This document shows positions 16,152 through 26,452 of a stretch of DNA of 64,000 bases, in pieces (positions within the stretch are counted from its first letter, which is position 1; every line of letters starts with the position of its first letter). The stretch lies in NCBI RefSeq assembly GCF_900166635.1, contig NZ_LT800497.1, forward strand, positions 4,326,344 through 4,390,343. The letters are read 5' to 3'. The translations under genes were made by a program, and so were the position numbers. A model generated the notes under the pieces. The model saw only the letters and a list, made by a program, of their open reading frames with translations. It did not search any database and was not told the origin of the DNA. The stretch is from Oceanobacillus timonensis. Lineage in GTDB: Bacteria; Bacillota; Bacilli; Bacillales; Amphibacillaceae.

Positions 16152-17309
16152 TTATTTTTTTAACGAAGCCAAGAAAACATCTTGTGCTGCCTTTACTCCA
16201 GCACCGCTTTCAAACGGATAAGAAAAGTCCTGTAAACCTGCTTCTATTAAGGAAACTGCTTGAAGGATATCACTAGGGAAGCAATACCCCATATGTCCAA
16301 ACCTGAAAACTTTGCCTTGAAGGTGACCAAGCCCTCCAGCAAAATCAAGATGATACTTCTTTTTTAAGTGTGGTATAAAATCTGACAAATCCAATCCCTT
16401 TGGCGCACAAATCGTCGTTAATGTTGGTGATGCATACGCGTCACTTGTTAACAAGTCAATAGAGAGAGCTCTCATAGCTTCCCGGACCATATTTTTCATG
16501 AGTTCGTGCCGTTCTACTGTTTTGGCGAATCCACCTTCTTCTTCAATTAAATCGCACACAGCAGATAACCCCATAATTAATGAAATTGCCGGTGTGTTCG
16601 GTGTCATTGACTTTTCCGCCCACTCACGATAACTTAATAAATCTAAATAATAGATAGTGGTGCGATTAGCTTCGATGACTTTCCAAGCCTTTTCACTTAC
16701 AGCTACGAAAGCAAGCCCCGGCGGAAGCATGATGGCTTTTTGTGAGCCAGTTACTAAAATATCAATACCCCACGCGTCCATTTCGGCAGGGGCACCTCCA
16801 ATACAGCTTACCCCATCAACGATAAATAGCGCATCAGAATGTTCATGTACCGATTCTGACAGTTGTTTCACCGGATTTAAAACCCCTGTAGAAGTTTCAT
16901 TATAAGTCGCAAAAACAGCCTTAATATTAGATAAGGGCTTTAAAAATGCAGCGAGTTCTTCCTTTGTACAAGCTTCGCCCCAGTTTTTTTCAAGTTTATG
17001 CACATGTAATCCATGTTTTTCACATATGGAAACGAAATAATCCCCAAAAGCACCTATTGTAACAACGACAACTTCATCTCCGTCAGAAGTTGTATTGGCC
17101 ACCGCCGCTTCTAATGCTGCCGTTCCGCCTGAAGGCAGAAGCATAATATCCTGCTTTGTTCCGAATAAAGGTTTTACACGTTCTGTTGCTTCCCGATATA
17201 GTTTGGTAAATTCCTCCGAACGATGGCTGATCATATTTTGCGCCATTGCCAATTCGACTTTTTTTGGAATCGGCGTCGGACCAGGATGTCTCAAAATATT
17301 TGGATACAT
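16152..17309 (-). CDS. Class V (PLP) aminotransferase, serine-pyruvate / alanine-glyoxylate type
   Basis: A 385-residue PLP enzyme of the class V family, near alanine-glyoxylate, serine-glyoxylate or ureidoglycine-glyoxylate aminotransferases (PucG-like). The PLP lysine is Lys191 in VTGSQKAIMLPPG; the phosphate-binding LPSGGTAALEAAV and the aspartate in FIVDGVSCIGG are present. The N-terminus PNILRHPGPTPIP is typical. ATG at 17309 has AAAGGGG seven bases upstream; a start seven codons earlier lacks a site. No purine-catabolism genes are nearby, so the true substrate is open. Confidence 0.85.
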   Translation of the reverse strand: MYPNILRHPGPTPIPKKVELAMAQNMISHRSEEFTKLYREATERVKPLFGTKQDIMLLPSGGTAALEAAVANTTSDGDEVVVVTIGAFGDYFVSICEKHGLHVHKLEKNWGEACTKEELAAFLKPLSNIKAVFATYNETSTGVLNPVKQLSESVHEHSDALFIVDGVSCIGGAPAEMDAWGIDILVTGSQKAIMLPPGLAFVAVSEKAWKVIEANRTTIYYLDLLSYREWAEKSMTPNTPAISLIMGLSAVCDLIEEEGGFAKTVERHELMKNMVREAMRALSIDLLTSDAYASPTLTTICAPKGLDLSDFIPHLKKKYHLDFAGGLGHLQGKVFRFGHMGYCFPSDILQAVSLIEAGLQDFSYPFESGAGVKAAQDVFLASLKK

Positions 17310-17450
17310 ACATTTTCCCCTTTCTATCATTTTGTCAATTTTTTGTATATATAATTAAAATACTATCATTGTTCTATTTTAATGTATAGTTTGTTTTATC
17401 AATTAATAACAAAGGGAATGATAAGCTGTACCATAGTTTCATCCATTTAC

Positions 17451-18014
17451 TTACTCATCCCTGAACGCCACCACTTTCGCACCCAATGAACTTTCAAAAT
17501 GTCCCAGTGCCCAATTGTGTCCAGCCTGATTAAACGAAGCAACTGCATCTTTGTACACAACGATGCGAAATCCTTTGTTGTAGGCATCTACTGCCGTATG
17601 CAGTACACAAATATCTGTACATACACCAATCAGATGAACCTCTTCAATATTTCTTTCCCGCAATTTTATTTCCAAATCTGTGCCGGCAAAAGCGGAATAC
17701 CTCGTCTTATCCATGTAGGATACATTTTCTTGCGTTTGGTTTTTTTCATATGTTGCCTGCAATCGGCCGTATAAATCTCTTCCGCTTGTTCCACGGATAT
17801 TATGAGGCGGAAACAGCTTTGTTTCCGGATGATAAGCGTCGTCCTTATCATGAACATCCACGGCAAATACGGTATAATCGCCATCCCTAATAAATTGCTC
17901 TGTGACTGCAACCATTGTGTTTTCCAAATCCTGACCGGGTTTACCACATGTTAAAGCACCATCATCTGCCACAAAATCAATTGTATAATCAATGTTTAGT
18001 AATGCTTTCTTCAT
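17451..18014 (-). CDS. Isochorismatase-fold cysteine hydrolase, nicotinamidase-like
   Basis: A 187-residue hydrolase with the Asp-Lys-Cys triad of nicotinamidase-type enzymes: Asp9 (LLNIDYTIDF), Lys103 (MDKTRYSAF) and Cys136 (GVCTDICVLHTA). Possible metal ligands are Asp53, His55 and His71. Deamidation of nicotinamide to nicotinate is the best guess, in the NAD salvage pathway; other amide substrates are possible. It follows pcp by 50 bases on the same strand. Confidence 0.82.
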   Translation of the reverse strand: MKKALLNIDYTIDFVADDGALTCGKPGQDLENTMVAVTEQFIRDGDYTVFAVDVHDKDDAYHPETKLFPPHNIRGTSGRDLYGRLQATYEKNQTQENVSYMDKTRYSAFAGTDLEIKLRERNIEEVHLIGVCTDICVLHTAVDAYNKGFRIVVYKDAVASFNQAGHNWALGHFESSLGAKVVAFRDE

Positions 18015-18064
18015 GAATGATTCCTCATTTCTTAAAATGGTTTAGGTATTAAATCAAAAAAACA

Positions 18065-18688
18065 TTAACTGCTGCTAACCGTTTCTGATAAAGTCTCCAC
18101 GCAAATAACAATAGCTCTTTTCAAATCATCATGACTCCAGCTCGGTATTTTCCCGTGTTCAATAGCAAGTTCATGGGATGCAGGAATATGAATAAAGCCA
18201 GCAGGCAGACGAAGACGGTTTGTCCGTACATAGTGCAGAGCTTGATACATGACATGATTGCAAAGATAAGTCCCTGCTGTATTGGAAATTTCAGCAGGAA
18301 GTCCTTGTGCTTGCAGCCGCTGAACCATTTGGCTGATTGGTAATGTGGAAAAGAGCCCATCTGCGCCCTCCTCCCAAATAACTTCATTATCCGGCTTATG
18401 GCCTTGGTTATCCGCAGGTCCATCATTCACATTCACTGCAATTCTTTCCGGATTAATCTTGAACCTGCCACCAGCAAGTCCAAGTGAAATCATCGCATCC
18501 GGTTTTGTTTCTTCTATAAGTTGGAGAAGCTGTTTTCCTGCCTTTTGGAAATCTACAGACAGCACCCGGGACGTAATCATATAATCTCCAACCATTGCAC
18601 CATCTAATTCTTCTGCAATTTTCATCGTTGGATTCATTGAAAAATCAAGAAAAGGTTCAAATCCAGTTAGTAGTAACTTCTTTTTCAT
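18065..18688 (-). CDS. pcp: Pyroglutamyl-peptidase I (pyrrolidone-carboxylate peptidase)
   Basis: Cytoplasmic cysteine peptidase (207 residues) that removes N-terminal pyroglutamate from peptides. The catalytic triad is visible as Glu81 (INPERIAVN), Cys143 (NTAGTYLCNHVMY) and His167 (GFIHIPASHE), matching the Bacillus enzymes within a residue. The N-terminus KKKLLLTGFEPF is the family start, so the ATG at 18688 is preferred over an in-frame start nine codons upstream; the ribosome site is weak. Probably co-transcribed with the nicotinamidase-like gene. Confidence 0.93.
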   Translation of the reverse strand: MKKKLLLTGFEPFLDFSMNPTMKIAEELDGAMVGDYMITSRVLSVDFQKAGKQLLQLIEETKPDAMISLGLAGGRFKINPERIAVNVNDGPADNQGHKPDNEVIWEEGADGLFSTLPISQMVQRLQAQGLPAEISNTAGTYLCNHVMYQALHYVRTNRLRLPAGFIHIPASHELAIEHGKIPSWSHDDLKRAIVICVETLSETVSSS

Positions 18689-18791
18689 CTGCTGCACCCG
18701 CCTTCTGAAACACATATCATTTTATTTATTTCAGTATAGCATAGAATGATACACGTTGAATGTCTACCTTTATTTTAAAAGATATTTCATC

Positions 18792-18844
18792 TTGACAGTT
18801 AACGATATATCGCTTATTATATTCAATAACGATATATCGTTAAC
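18792..18844 (+). promoter_or_regulatory. Promoter of the His-rich PadR gene with two CGATATATCG operators
   Basis: TTGACA at 18792, a 17-base spacer and TATTAT at 18815 form a near-ideal sigma-A promoter. The 10-base palindrome CGATATATCG occurs in the spacer (18803-18812) and again downstream of the -10 (18830-18839), 27 bases apart, both preceded by TAA. This should allow strong autorepression. Confidence 0.75.
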
Positions 18845-18877
18845 TTCGAAGCAAAAAATATGTAGGAGGAATAGATT

Positions 18878-19552
18878 ATGTTTCAACAAGATGCACATCC
18901 TTTTTTCAAAAAGCAGGCACATTTTAATCATCCTTTTTTTGATGAAGACAACACATTCCATAAAGAGTTTCTAAAGCGAAATAAATTCGGAATGGGGCAT
19001 GAGAATTTCCCAGGAAGAGGCGGGCCTCATTTCTTTGCAGGACATGACGAAAGAGGTGGCGGCCGTGGCGGCGAGCGTTTCTTCAAACGCGGAGATATTA
19101 AGTTAGTTTTACTAAAAATATTACAAAAACAGCCAAGGCATGGTTATGACATCATCAAAGTTCTGGAAGAAAAATTCAAAGGCTTTTATTCGCCAAGCCC
19201 GGGTTCCGTTTACCCTACGCTTCAAATGCTGGAGGATCAGGATTTGGTTGAAGCCGTTAAAGAAGGAAGGAAAAAGGTATACCATATTACCGATGAAGGC
19301 ATCGCTTATTTAAACAGTCATCAAAACGAAGATCCTTTTGTATCCCGAATGAGTCAATTTGAAAATGTGAATATGGAGGAAATGCAAAACCTTCGATCTG
19401 ATATGCAACGTGTCTTCCATGACTTTATGAAGACAGGGAGACAGGTTATGGATAATCCCGAAAAGAAAAAGCAGCTGCAGGATCTTCTTAAAAAAACACA
19501 TGAAGAACTTTCAAATATTGCTGGTGATGAAAATCAACCAGACGATAAATAA
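18878..19552 (+). CDS. PadR-family regulator with His/Phe- and Gly/Arg-rich N-terminal extension
   Basis: A 224-residue PadR protein. The winged helix starts at about residue 70 (GDIKLVLLKILQKQPRHGYDIIKVLEEKF, then SPGSVYPTLQMLEDQDLVEAV) and is followed by a helical dimerisation tail. The first 70 residues are unusual: repeated HPFF, spaced histidines and a GRGG/GGGRGGE stretch, which could bind metal or nucleic acid. AGGAGG precedes the ATG. No partner gene follows; a strong terminator comes at once, so its targets lie elsewhere or it acts mainly on itself. Confidence 0.87.
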   Translation: MFQQDAHPFFKKQAHFNHPFFDEDNTFHKEFLKRNKFGMGHENFPGRGGPHFFAGHDERGGGRGGERFFKRGDIKLVLLKILQKQPRHGYDIIKVLEEKFKGFYSPSPGSVYPTLQMLEDQDLVEAVKEGRKKVYHITDEGIAYLNSHQNEDPFVSRMSQFENVNMEEMQNLRSDMQRVFHDFMKTGRQVMDNPEKKKQLQDLLKKTHEELSNIAGDENQPDDK

Positions 19553-19560
19553 TCTTCTTT

Positions 19561-19606
19561 TAAACCAAGGACGGACCTCTTATATTTGAGGTCCGTCCTT
19601 GGTTTA
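19561..19606. terminator. Strong bidirectional terminator between padR and galM
   Basis: A perfect 19-base-pair stem (TAAACCAAGGACGGACCTC with its complement) around an 8-base AT loop, between two genes that converge. Confidence 0.85.
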
Positions 19607-19661
19607 GATTGTCATGCGCCCATTTTGAGGGTATATCACGCTGATTAGAATAAATATAGGA

Positions 19662-20705
19662 TTATTCTGCATCAAATCGATATTTGGTAACGGAATGATA
19701 CTTTTTATCCGCTTGGATCCTAATTGATGGAAATGCAGGAAAATGTACCGCATTGGGTAAGGCTTGTGTTTCCAAACAAATCCCCAGATGTTTTCTTGAT
19801 GGAACACCGCGAATGTTCCCTTTATTTATAGAATTTCCGGAATAAACAATGACCCCAGGTTCATCCGTTTCTATCGTTAGCTTTCTTCCACTTTCAGGAT
19901 CTTTCAGTATGATTTCTTCGTCATGATTGCTTTTTAAAAGAAATGGATGATCATATCCTCCCCCTACAAGCACATTTTGCGGGTGGTTGGAGACAGCCCC
20001 TGATTTTATATTTTTTTCTTGCGTAAAATCGAATGGCGTATTCCTTACATCTAATATGGTACCAGTCGGGATAAGCGTTTGATCAAGCTCCAGGAATCTG
20101 TCACTTTTCAATTTTAAGGTGTGGTCTAAAATATCCCGCTTCAGGTTACCACTTAAATTAAAATAAGAATGATTTGTCATTGTCAGAATTGTTTTCTTAT
20201 CTGAGAGTGCTTCGTACGTAATCGCTAATTCGTTCTCGTTATTCAGCGTATAAGTAACTTTTATTAATACATTCCCCGGATATCCTTCTTCCCCATCTGC
20301 ACTCATATATTTAAATTGAACACCAGCTGCATCTTCTTTTTTAAATGCTTCTGCATCCCAAATAACACGGTGAAAACCATTTATACCTCCATGAAGATGA
20401 TTTTCCTGCTCATTTTTTGTAAGTGTGTAGGTTTGTTCGTCCATTTCAAAATATGCATCTTTTATGCGACCGCCAACGGGACCTATAATAGCTCCAAGAT
20501 AGAATGTATCATTGATATATTCCTCCAACGTGTCATAACCAAGGACCACATTTTCAAGCTCACCTTGTCTATCCGGTACAATCATCTTAGTAATCATGCA
20601 GCCATAATTAATACAGGTTAATTCTGCACCATGCTTATTTGTAATTGTAAATGAATAGACAGGCTGGTTATTGATTTCTCCAACTTTCTCTTTTGATAAT
20701 TGCAT
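19662..20705 (-). CDS. galM: Aldose 1-epimerase (mutarotase)
   Basis: A 347-residue enzyme interconverting alpha and beta anomers of sugars. Family signatures include NHLHGGINGFHRVIWDA (with a catalytic histidine), TMTNHSYFNLSG (second histidine) and the late GVIVYSGNSI; the catalytic glutamate is in GICLETQALPNAVHFPAF. ATG at 20705 has GGAAGGG upstream. As last gene of the arabinose region it probably speeds L-arabinose anomer exchange for the isomerase; this is inferred from position. Confidence 0.9.
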   Translation of the reverse strand: MQLSKEKVGEINNQPVYSFTITNKHGAELTCINYGCMITKMIVPDRQGELENVVLGYDTLEEYINDTFYLGAIIGPVGGRIKDAYFEMDEQTYTLTKNEQENHLHGGINGFHRVIWDAEAFKKEDAAGVQFKYMSADGEEGYPGNVLIKVTYTLNNENELAITYEALSDKKTILTMTNHSYFNLSGNLKRDILDHTLKLKSDRFLELDQTLIPTGTILDVRNTPFDFTQEKNIKSGAVSNHPQNVLVGGGYDHPFLLKSNHDEEIILKDPESGRKLTIETDEPGVIVYSGNSINKGNIRGVPSRKHLGICLETQALPNAVHFPAFPSIRIQADKKYHSVTKYRFDAE

Positions 20706-20847
20706 ATTGTTTCCCTTCCTCTCTATTTTGTGAACATGCACACTTCAAAACTTTCTGTATTTAAGATTTCGTAATAAATGACGTTACATTTAACATACTT
20801 GTTCCTGTATATCATTTCCCTTCACCAACAGTTTGGCAGTTAAAAGA

Positions 20848-20869
20848 GACCGGAATAAGTACTCCGGTC
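20848..20869 (-). terminator. Terminator after the sugar porter gene
   Basis: On the minus strand GACCGGA and TCCGGTC pair around an eight-base loop and are followed by CTCTTTT. It lies about 100 bases after the porter stop and before galM, so galM may have its own promoter in the 266-base gap. Confidence 0.7.
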
Positions 20870-20971
20870 CCAAGAAAAGGTTCAGATGCAAATCAAATTG
20901 GTCACAATGAACAGATTACCAATTCAAAAATGGGCTTCCTTCAAAAAAGCACTATTTTAGTCTAATAGTTT

Positions 20972-22360
20972 CTATGCATTTTTTTCTTTCAATATTTGAT
21001 TTTCACCAATTTTTTCAATTTCTTCTAAACTACGACCACGAGTTTCTACGACACGTGTTCTGATAAATAAAACACCTAGTAAACAAATCGTACCGAAGAT
21101 GGCAAATACAGCTTCCTGAGCCATCGATGCAGTCATAATCGGAAATAGCAAACCAACTAAGAAAGAACCGACCCAGTTAAATGAAGAAGCTAATCCTGAT
21201 GCACGTCCGCGAATAAGCAGCGGGAACATTTCTCCTACAATAACCCACGTTAAAGGTGCCCAAGTAAATGAGTAAAATGCTACATAGATACTCAAAAATA
21301 CAACAATCATAATCGGATTTGCATTTGGAATTATAATATTCAGTATCGCTGGCAACATAAAGGACAGTCCCATGACCGTTCCGCCTAGTGTTAATAAGGT
21401 ACGGCGATTAAATTTATCTGCAATTAACAAGAAGAGCAGTGAACCTAATACAAGTATAACTCCTTGGATAATCGGCCACATGAGTGCTGAACTTGCTTCA
21501 TTACCTGTTGCATTTTCTACAATTAAAGGGATGTAATAAAAAATCGCATTCGCACCTTGGAATTGTTGAAAAGCAGCTACACCTACACCAGCAATTACTA
21601 AATAGCGATATTTACCACTTAATAGTGTGCCCCATGATGTTTTTTGATTTGCTTCTTTTTTAGAAGCTTCTTGAATTTGTGTTACTTCATCTTCAATCTG
21701 TGCTTTGTTAGAACGAATATAACTCAATACTCTACGAGCTTCCTCAAATTTATTATTCTTAATTAAAAAACGTGGCGATTCAGGTAATTTTAATACCCCC
21801 AAAAATAGTATCAAAGCCGGGACAGCCGCCAAACTTAGCATCAATCTCCACGCCATTGTTTCTGGTAAATCTTTTAATAAAAAAGCTACAATATACGAAA
21901 GCAACATTCCGGAGACAATCATTGTTTGGTTAATTCCAGACAAGCGTCCACGCAAACGTGCTGGAGCCATTTCCGACATATAAGCTGGAACCAATGCAGA
22001 AGCAGCTCCAACAGCCAGTCCTAAGATAACTCTGGAAACTATCATAAATAGAATTCCATTATGCGGAGATATCCCTGCTAAAATAGAACCTATAGCAAAA
22101 ACGATAGCAGCTATTAAAATCATTTTACGTCGACCCAAACGGTCAGAAATCTGTCCAGCCATTGCCCCACCGAAAATTGCCCCTAGCATTAAGGAAGAGG
22201 TAATCCAGCCAATAGCTGCAGGGTCATTTTGCAAATTCCAATCACTTTGCAGAAACGGCAAAGCTCCCGTCATAACACCAATATCATAACCAAATAGAAT
22301 ACCACCAAAAGCGCCGAAAAAATATATAAATCCACTTGGTATTTTCTTTTCTTGAACCAC
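20972..22360 (-). CDS. Sugar:proton symporter, MFS sugar-porter family (AraE-like)
   Basis: A 462-residue, twelve-helix MFS transporter of the sugar porter family. Signatures are FGYDIGVMTGALPFL in helix 1, GRRKMI in the loop 2-3 region, PESPRFL before the central loop, and RGRSLEEIE near the end. The start is GTG at 22360 with GGAGG seven bases upstream. Its place between araA and galM implies L-arabinose (possibly xylose) uptake. A cre-like site lies about 145 bases upstream. Confidence 0.88.
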   Translation of the reverse strand: MVQEKKIPSGFIYFFGAFGGILFGYDIGVMTGALPFLQSDWNLQNDPAAIGWITSSLMLGAIFGGAMAGQISDRLGRRKMILIAAIVFAIGSILAGISPHNGILFMIVSRVILGLAVGAASALVPAYMSEMAPARLRGRLSGINQTMIVSGMLLSYIVAFLLKDLPETMAWRLMLSLAAVPALILFLGVLKLPESPRFLIKNNKFEEARRVLSYIRSNKAQIEDEVTQIQEASKKEANQKTSWGTLLSGKYRYLVIAGVGVAAFQQFQGANAIFYYIPLIVENATGNEASSALMWPIIQGVILVLGSLLFLLIADKFNRRTLLTLGGTVMGLSFMLPAILNIIIPNANPIMIVVFLSIYVAFYSFTWAPLTWVIVGEMFPLLIRGRASGLASSFNWVGSFLVGLLFPIMTASMAQEAVFAIFGTICLLGVLFIRTRVVETRGRSLEEIEKIGENQILKEKNA

Positions 22361-22503
22361 TATAATCCCTCCCTAAGGGTCACTAAATTTTAAATTCTTC
22401 TATCAAACTATTTTTGAAAATAATAAAATCTTCCTGAAGATAAACATGTACCTGTAATTCAATCCAATCGTTTATTTAATAAGGTAAAAGCTGTTAACTT
22501 TTT

Positions 22504-22517
22504 ATTAAGCGCTTTCA
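22504..22517 (-). promoter_or_regulatory. cre-like CcpA site upstream of the sugar porter
   Basis: On the minus strand TGAAAGCGCTTAAT matches 12 of 14 positions of the catabolite-responsive element. It lies between araA and the porter gene, so it could act as a roadblock or at a porter promoter. Confidence 0.45.
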
Positions 22518-22561
22518 AATATACTAAAAATCTTTTCCCTTACTTCGAATAATACAGATAG

Positions 22562-22600
22562 CTTATTTCCCCAAAGGAAAAAATCCCTTTGGAGAAATAA
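22562..22600 (-). terminator. Hairpin directly after araA
   Basis: TTATTTCTCCAAAGGG pairs with CCTTTGGGGAAATAA across a short T-rich loop, immediately after the araA stop. It lacks a T tail, so it may be a weak terminator or a processing/stability hairpin between araA and the porter. Confidence 0.5.
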
Positions 22601-22601
22601 A

Positions 22602-24026
22602 TCACTTAATCACAACGTATTCCAAACCAACCATCTTCGCATAAGATACGATTTGATCGGTTGTTAATTGCAATGAAACAACCGTGTGATGCCCTCCGCC
22701 ATTTTCAATCCATGACTTAACGCCATCTTGGAAGTTAGGCTTCACTTCCCAAAGTACACGAGCCACTGGAAGATTTGGTGCCGGTTGCGTTGGTTCAAAG
22801 GCTGCTACCTCATTAATTAACAGTTTAAAATGCGTACCAAAATCAGCCATTGAGACAACGACCCCATCTCCTGCTTTGCCGTCAAATACCAAACGGGCAG
22901 GGTCTTCACGATCACCAATTCCTAATGGTGATACAACGATTTTCGGTTTATTACTTGCCAATGTCGGATCAACTTCAAGCATATGAGATTCAAGGATGGA
23001 CTCTTGGCCCTCTGCTAATTCATAAATGTAATCTTCCATAAAGCCTGTAGATTGATTATGACTCATCACTTTTAGCAAACGATCAAGCGCTGCGGTTTTC
23101 CAGTCGCCTTCCCCGGCAAAACCGTATCCTTGGGCCATCAATCGCTGAACAGCGAGACCAGGAAGCTGCTTCATACCATATAAATCCTCAAAGTTAGAAG
23201 TAAAAGCACTGTACCCGCCATCATCCAGAAAACGCTTGATTGCAATTTCATAGCTTGCTTGAACTTTAACACTGGCTTCCCATTCTTCTTTACTGTAAGT
23301 ACCATAATCAAACGCATAAAGTTTTTCATATTCCGCAAATAAAGCGTCGATTTCTTCTTCCTTCACAGCATTGACGTATTGCACAAGATCTCCAATTCCA
23401 AAATAGTCCACTGTCCAACCAAATTGAATTTGTGCTTCTATCTTATCTCCATCTGTCACTGCAACATGACGCATATTATCACCGAAACGAGCAACCTTGA
23501 TACGAAAACTTTCATTATAAGCAACCGCTGCATCCATCCATTCTGCGACTTGCTTTTTAAATGAAGGGCGTTGCCAATAACCAACGATAATTTTATTTTG
23601 TTTATTTAAACGCGCATTGATAAAACCATACTCACGATCCCCATGAGCGGATTGATTTAGATTCATAAAATCCATATCAACGTTTTTCCATGGAATACTT
23701 TCGTGAAATTGGGTTGCCAGATGCAGTAATGGTTTTTGCAAGATTTTTGTACCACGAATCCACATTTTAGCTGGTGAAAAAGTGTGCATCCACGTCATCA
23801 CACCACAAACTTCATCGCGATAGTTCACTTCTTTCATGATATTTGTAATTTGATCCGCATTTACCGCCAGATCCTGTAATACAATCGGATAAGGTAAAAC
23901 ACCACTTTCATTTAACTCATCGGTTATCTTTTGAGCATTCGCTTTTACTTCTGCCAGTGCTTCTTCTCCGTAAAGTTGTTGCGTTCCTACAACAAACCAG
24001 AATTCATTTCTTTTTATATTTTCCAT
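22602..24026 (-). CDS. araA: L-arabinose isomerase
   Basis: A 474-residue cytoplasmic, metal-dependent enzyme converting L-arabinose to L-ribulose. Recognised by EFWFVVGTQQLYGEEAL at the start, GVMTWMHTFSPAKMWIRG, and the C-terminal GGGHHTVVS with a metal-site histidine; the length is standard. Two ATG codons stand together at 24029 and 24026; the second has the better spacing to GAGG. It lies 30 bases after araD. Confidence 0.97.
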   Translation of the reverse strand: MENIKRNEFWFVVGTQQLYGEEALAEVKANAQKITDELNESGVLPYPIVLQDLAVNADQITNIMKEVNYRDEVCGVMTWMHTFSPAKMWIRGTKILQKPLLHLATQFHESIPWKNVDMDFMNLNQSAHGDREYGFINARLNKQNKIIVGYWQRPSFKKQVAEWMDAAVAYNESFRIKVARFGDNMRHVAVTDGDKIEAQIQFGWTVDYFGIGDLVQYVNAVKEEEIDALFAEYEKLYAFDYGTYSKEEWEASVKVQASYEIAIKRFLDDGGYSAFTSNFEDLYGMKQLPGLAVQRLMAQGYGFAGEGDWKTAALDRLLKVMSHNQSTGFMEDYIYELAEGQESILESHMLEVDPTLASNKPKIVVSPLGIGDREDPARLVFDGKAGDGVVVSMADFGTHFKLLINEVAAFEPTQPAPNLPVARVLWEVKPNFQDGVKSWIENGGGHHTVVSLQLTTDQIVSYAKMVGLEYVVIK

Positions 24027-24056
24027 CATAATCCTCTTTTCATTTGTTTTGTGCTA

Positions 24057-24752
24057 TTATTTTTGGCCGTAATAGGCATTTTTTCCATGTTTTCGCAGAT
24101 AGTGTTTATCTAAAATTCGCTGTGGCAATTCTTCCGCAAAACTATTCAATTCACGGGCAAATAAATTCATCTTCGCTACTTCTTCTAACACAACACTGTT
24201 CATCACCGCAGATTGAACGTCTTTTCCCCAAGTAAATGGAGCGTGCCCGTGCAACAGAACACCTGGAATAGCTAAAATATCTAATCCACGCTTTTCAAAT
24301 GTTTCAATAATAACGTTTCCAGTTTCCGTTTCGTATCCACGGTCAATTTCTTCTTGTGTTAAGAATCGCGCACATGGTACCGCTCCATAAAATGTATCCG
24401 CGTGCGTCGTCCCCATCGCCGGTACATCAAGTCCTGCCTGCGCCCAAATGGTTGCCCAAGTGGAGTGCGTGTGAACAATGCCGCCCATCTCCGGATAATG
24501 TTTGTAAAGAACCGCATGCGTCGGCGCGTCCGAAGATGGATTTAACTCTCCTTCTACAACGTTTCCATCTAAATCAACCACAACCATATCACTTGCCTTC
24601 ATTGTTGTATAATCGACACCACTAGGTTTGATTACAAACAATCTGCTATCCGGGTCATAAGCACTTGCATTTCCCCATGTATACTTCACTAGTCCGTGTT
24701 TAGGCAAATCCAGATTAGCCTGAAATACCTCTTCTTTTAATTGTTCTAACAT
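24057..24752 (-). CDS. araD: L-ribulose-5-phosphate 4-epimerase
   Basis: A 231-residue class II aldolase-fold, zinc-dependent enzyme making D-xylulose 5-phosphate. Typical stretches are [53 protein letters not shown] (zinc histidines) and [13 protein letters not shown]. The AGGGAGGGATTGCT site before ATG 24752 is good. It is 23 bases after araB. Confidence 0.97.
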   Translation of the reverse strand: MLEQLKEEVFQANLDLPKHGLVKYTWGNASAYDPDSRLFVIKPSGVDYTTMKASDMVVVDLDGNVVEGELNPSSDAPTHAVLYKHYPEMGGIVHTHSTWATIWAQAGLDVPAMGTTHADTFYGAVPCARFLTQEEIDRGYETETGNVIIETFEKRGLDILAIPGVLLHGHAPFTWGKDVQSAVMNSVVLEEVAKMNLFARELNSFAEELPQRILDKHYLRKHGKNAYYGQK

Positions 24753-24775
24753 AGCAATCCCTCCCCGGTTTCCAT

Positions 24776-26386
24776 CTATATCGTCAAATTATCTACAGCA
24801 GTCTGTTCAATCACCAGACCGTTTTTGTAACGCGCAATGAATTCCTCAAATCCCTGCACATCCAGTTCGTCAGGAAATATTTTTTTGCCGTCCACATCTT
24901 CAAAAACTTTTTTATCCAGGAATGCCTCTAAACGTTCATCGGTTTCCTTATCCCGCATATATGCAGCAAGAATAGCAATTCCCCATGCTCCACCTTCTCC
25001 GGCTGTTTCCATTACGGACACAGGAACATTCATTGCAGCAGCAACGATTTTTTGGCCAACTACTGGCGTTTTAAATAAACCGCCATGAGCTAAGATATCT
25101 TCAATGACAACGCCTTCCTCTTTTGTTAAAATATCCATCCCTATTTTTAAAGCACCGAAAGCGGTAAATAAATGCGTCCGCATGAAGTTCGCTAAATTAA
25201 AATTACTTTCTGGCGACCGGACAAATAACGGACGGCCTTGATCTAATCCCGTTATACTTTCCCCTGAAAAATAACCGAAACTGAGTAAACCTCCGCCATC
25301 TCGATCAGCTTCCATTGATTTATTCAGCATGACTTCAAACAATTTTTCTGTTTCTACCTTCTGTCCAACTAATTCCGAGAATTCGCGAAATAGGTTAAGC
25401 CAAGCGTCCAAATCGCTTGAACAGTTATTTGCATGAACCATCGCAACAGGGCTGCCATTTGGCGTTGTTACCAGATCAATTTCTGGATAAACAGCCGAGA
25501 GCTTTTTTTCTAATACGATCATGGAAAAAACAGAAGTTCCAACTGAAACATTTCCTGTACGTTCTTTCACACTGTTTGTAGCTACCATTCCTGTCCCGGC
25601 GTCCCCTTCCGGAGGACAAATTGGAATGCCTGATTGCAGATTTTGTGATCTATCCAAGATTTTAGCTCCCACTTCTGTTAATGTCCCTGCATGCTCTCCT
25701 GCGCTACAGACCTTAGGAAGAATATCTGCAACCTTCCAAGGATAGCCTTTGTCTGCAATTTTTTCGTCAAATTGCTTCATCATGGATTTATCATAATCCT
25801 TTGTAGCTTCATCTATTGGAAACATTCCCGAAGCATCACCGATACCAAGATTTTTTTCTCCGGTAAGCAACCAATGAATAAAACCGGCCAACGTAGTCAT
25901 ATAATCAATACGAGGTAAATGCTTCTCTTCATTTAAGATCGCTTGATAAAGATGAGCAATACTCCATCTGTCCGGGATATTAAATTGAAATAAATCGGTC
26001 AGTTCTTTTGCTGCATCGCCAGTTGTTGTATTACGCCAAGTACGAAACGGCACAAGTAATTCTCCTGTTTTATCAAATACCATATATCCATGCATCATGG
26101 CAGAAAAACCGATTGAACCAATTGTCCGGAGAGTTATGCCGTAATTCCATTCAATTTCTTGCTTCATCTCGCTATAAGCTGTTTGCAAGCCTGTAACAAT
26201 ATCCACTAAGTTGTACGTCCAAATTCCATTTTCTAATTGGTTTTCCCACTCATAACTGCCTGATGCAATTGTTTCAAAATGATTATCTATCAATACTGCT
26301 TTTATACGTGTAGACCCAAATTCGATACCGAGAACGGTTTCTCCTTGTGCAATTACTTCTTTTATATTTGTCTGGTTTGTTTTCAC
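24776..26386 (-). CDS. araB: L-ribulokinase, FGGY family
   Basis: A 536-residue FGGY-type sugar kinase, first gene of the ara operon. ATP and sugar sites show as [40 protein letters not shown] and [12 protein letters not shown], and [15 protein letters not shown] near the end. It looks closer to the xylulokinase-like ribulokinases seen in lactobacilli and some Bacillaceae than to B. subtilis AraB; the operon context (araD, araA, araR) supports ribulokinase. Confidence 0.85.
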   Translation of the reverse strand: MKTNQTNIKEVIAQGETVLGIEFGSTRIKAVLIDNHFETIASGSYEWENQLENGIWTYNLVDIVTGLQTAYSEMKQEIEWNYGITLRTIGSIGFSAMMHGYMVFDKTGELLVPFRTWRNTTTGDAAKELTDLFQFNIPDRWSIAHLYQAILNEEKHLPRIDYMTTLAGFIHWLLTGEKNLGIGDASGMFPIDEATKDYDKSMMKQFDEKIADKGYPWKVADILPKVCSAGEHAGTLTEVGAKILDRSQNLQSGIPICPPEGDAGTGMVATNSVKERTGNVSVGTSVFSMIVLEKKLSAVYPEIDLVTTPNGSPVAMVHANNCSSDLDAWLNLFREFSELVGQKVETEKLFEVMLNKSMEADRDGGGLLSFGYFSGESITGLDQGRPLFVRSPESNFNLANFMRTHLFTAFGALKIGMDILTKEEGVVIEDILAHGGLFKTPVVGQKIVAAAMNVPVSVMETAGEGGAWGIAILAAYMRDKETDERLEAFLDKKVFEDVDGKKIFPDELDVQGFEEFIARYKNGLVIEQTAVDNLTI

Positions 26387-26452
26387 GTCAATCCCCTCTC
26401 TAAAAAGAATGTCAAAACCATTACAAAGAATGCGCTTTCTTTATTTTAATTG

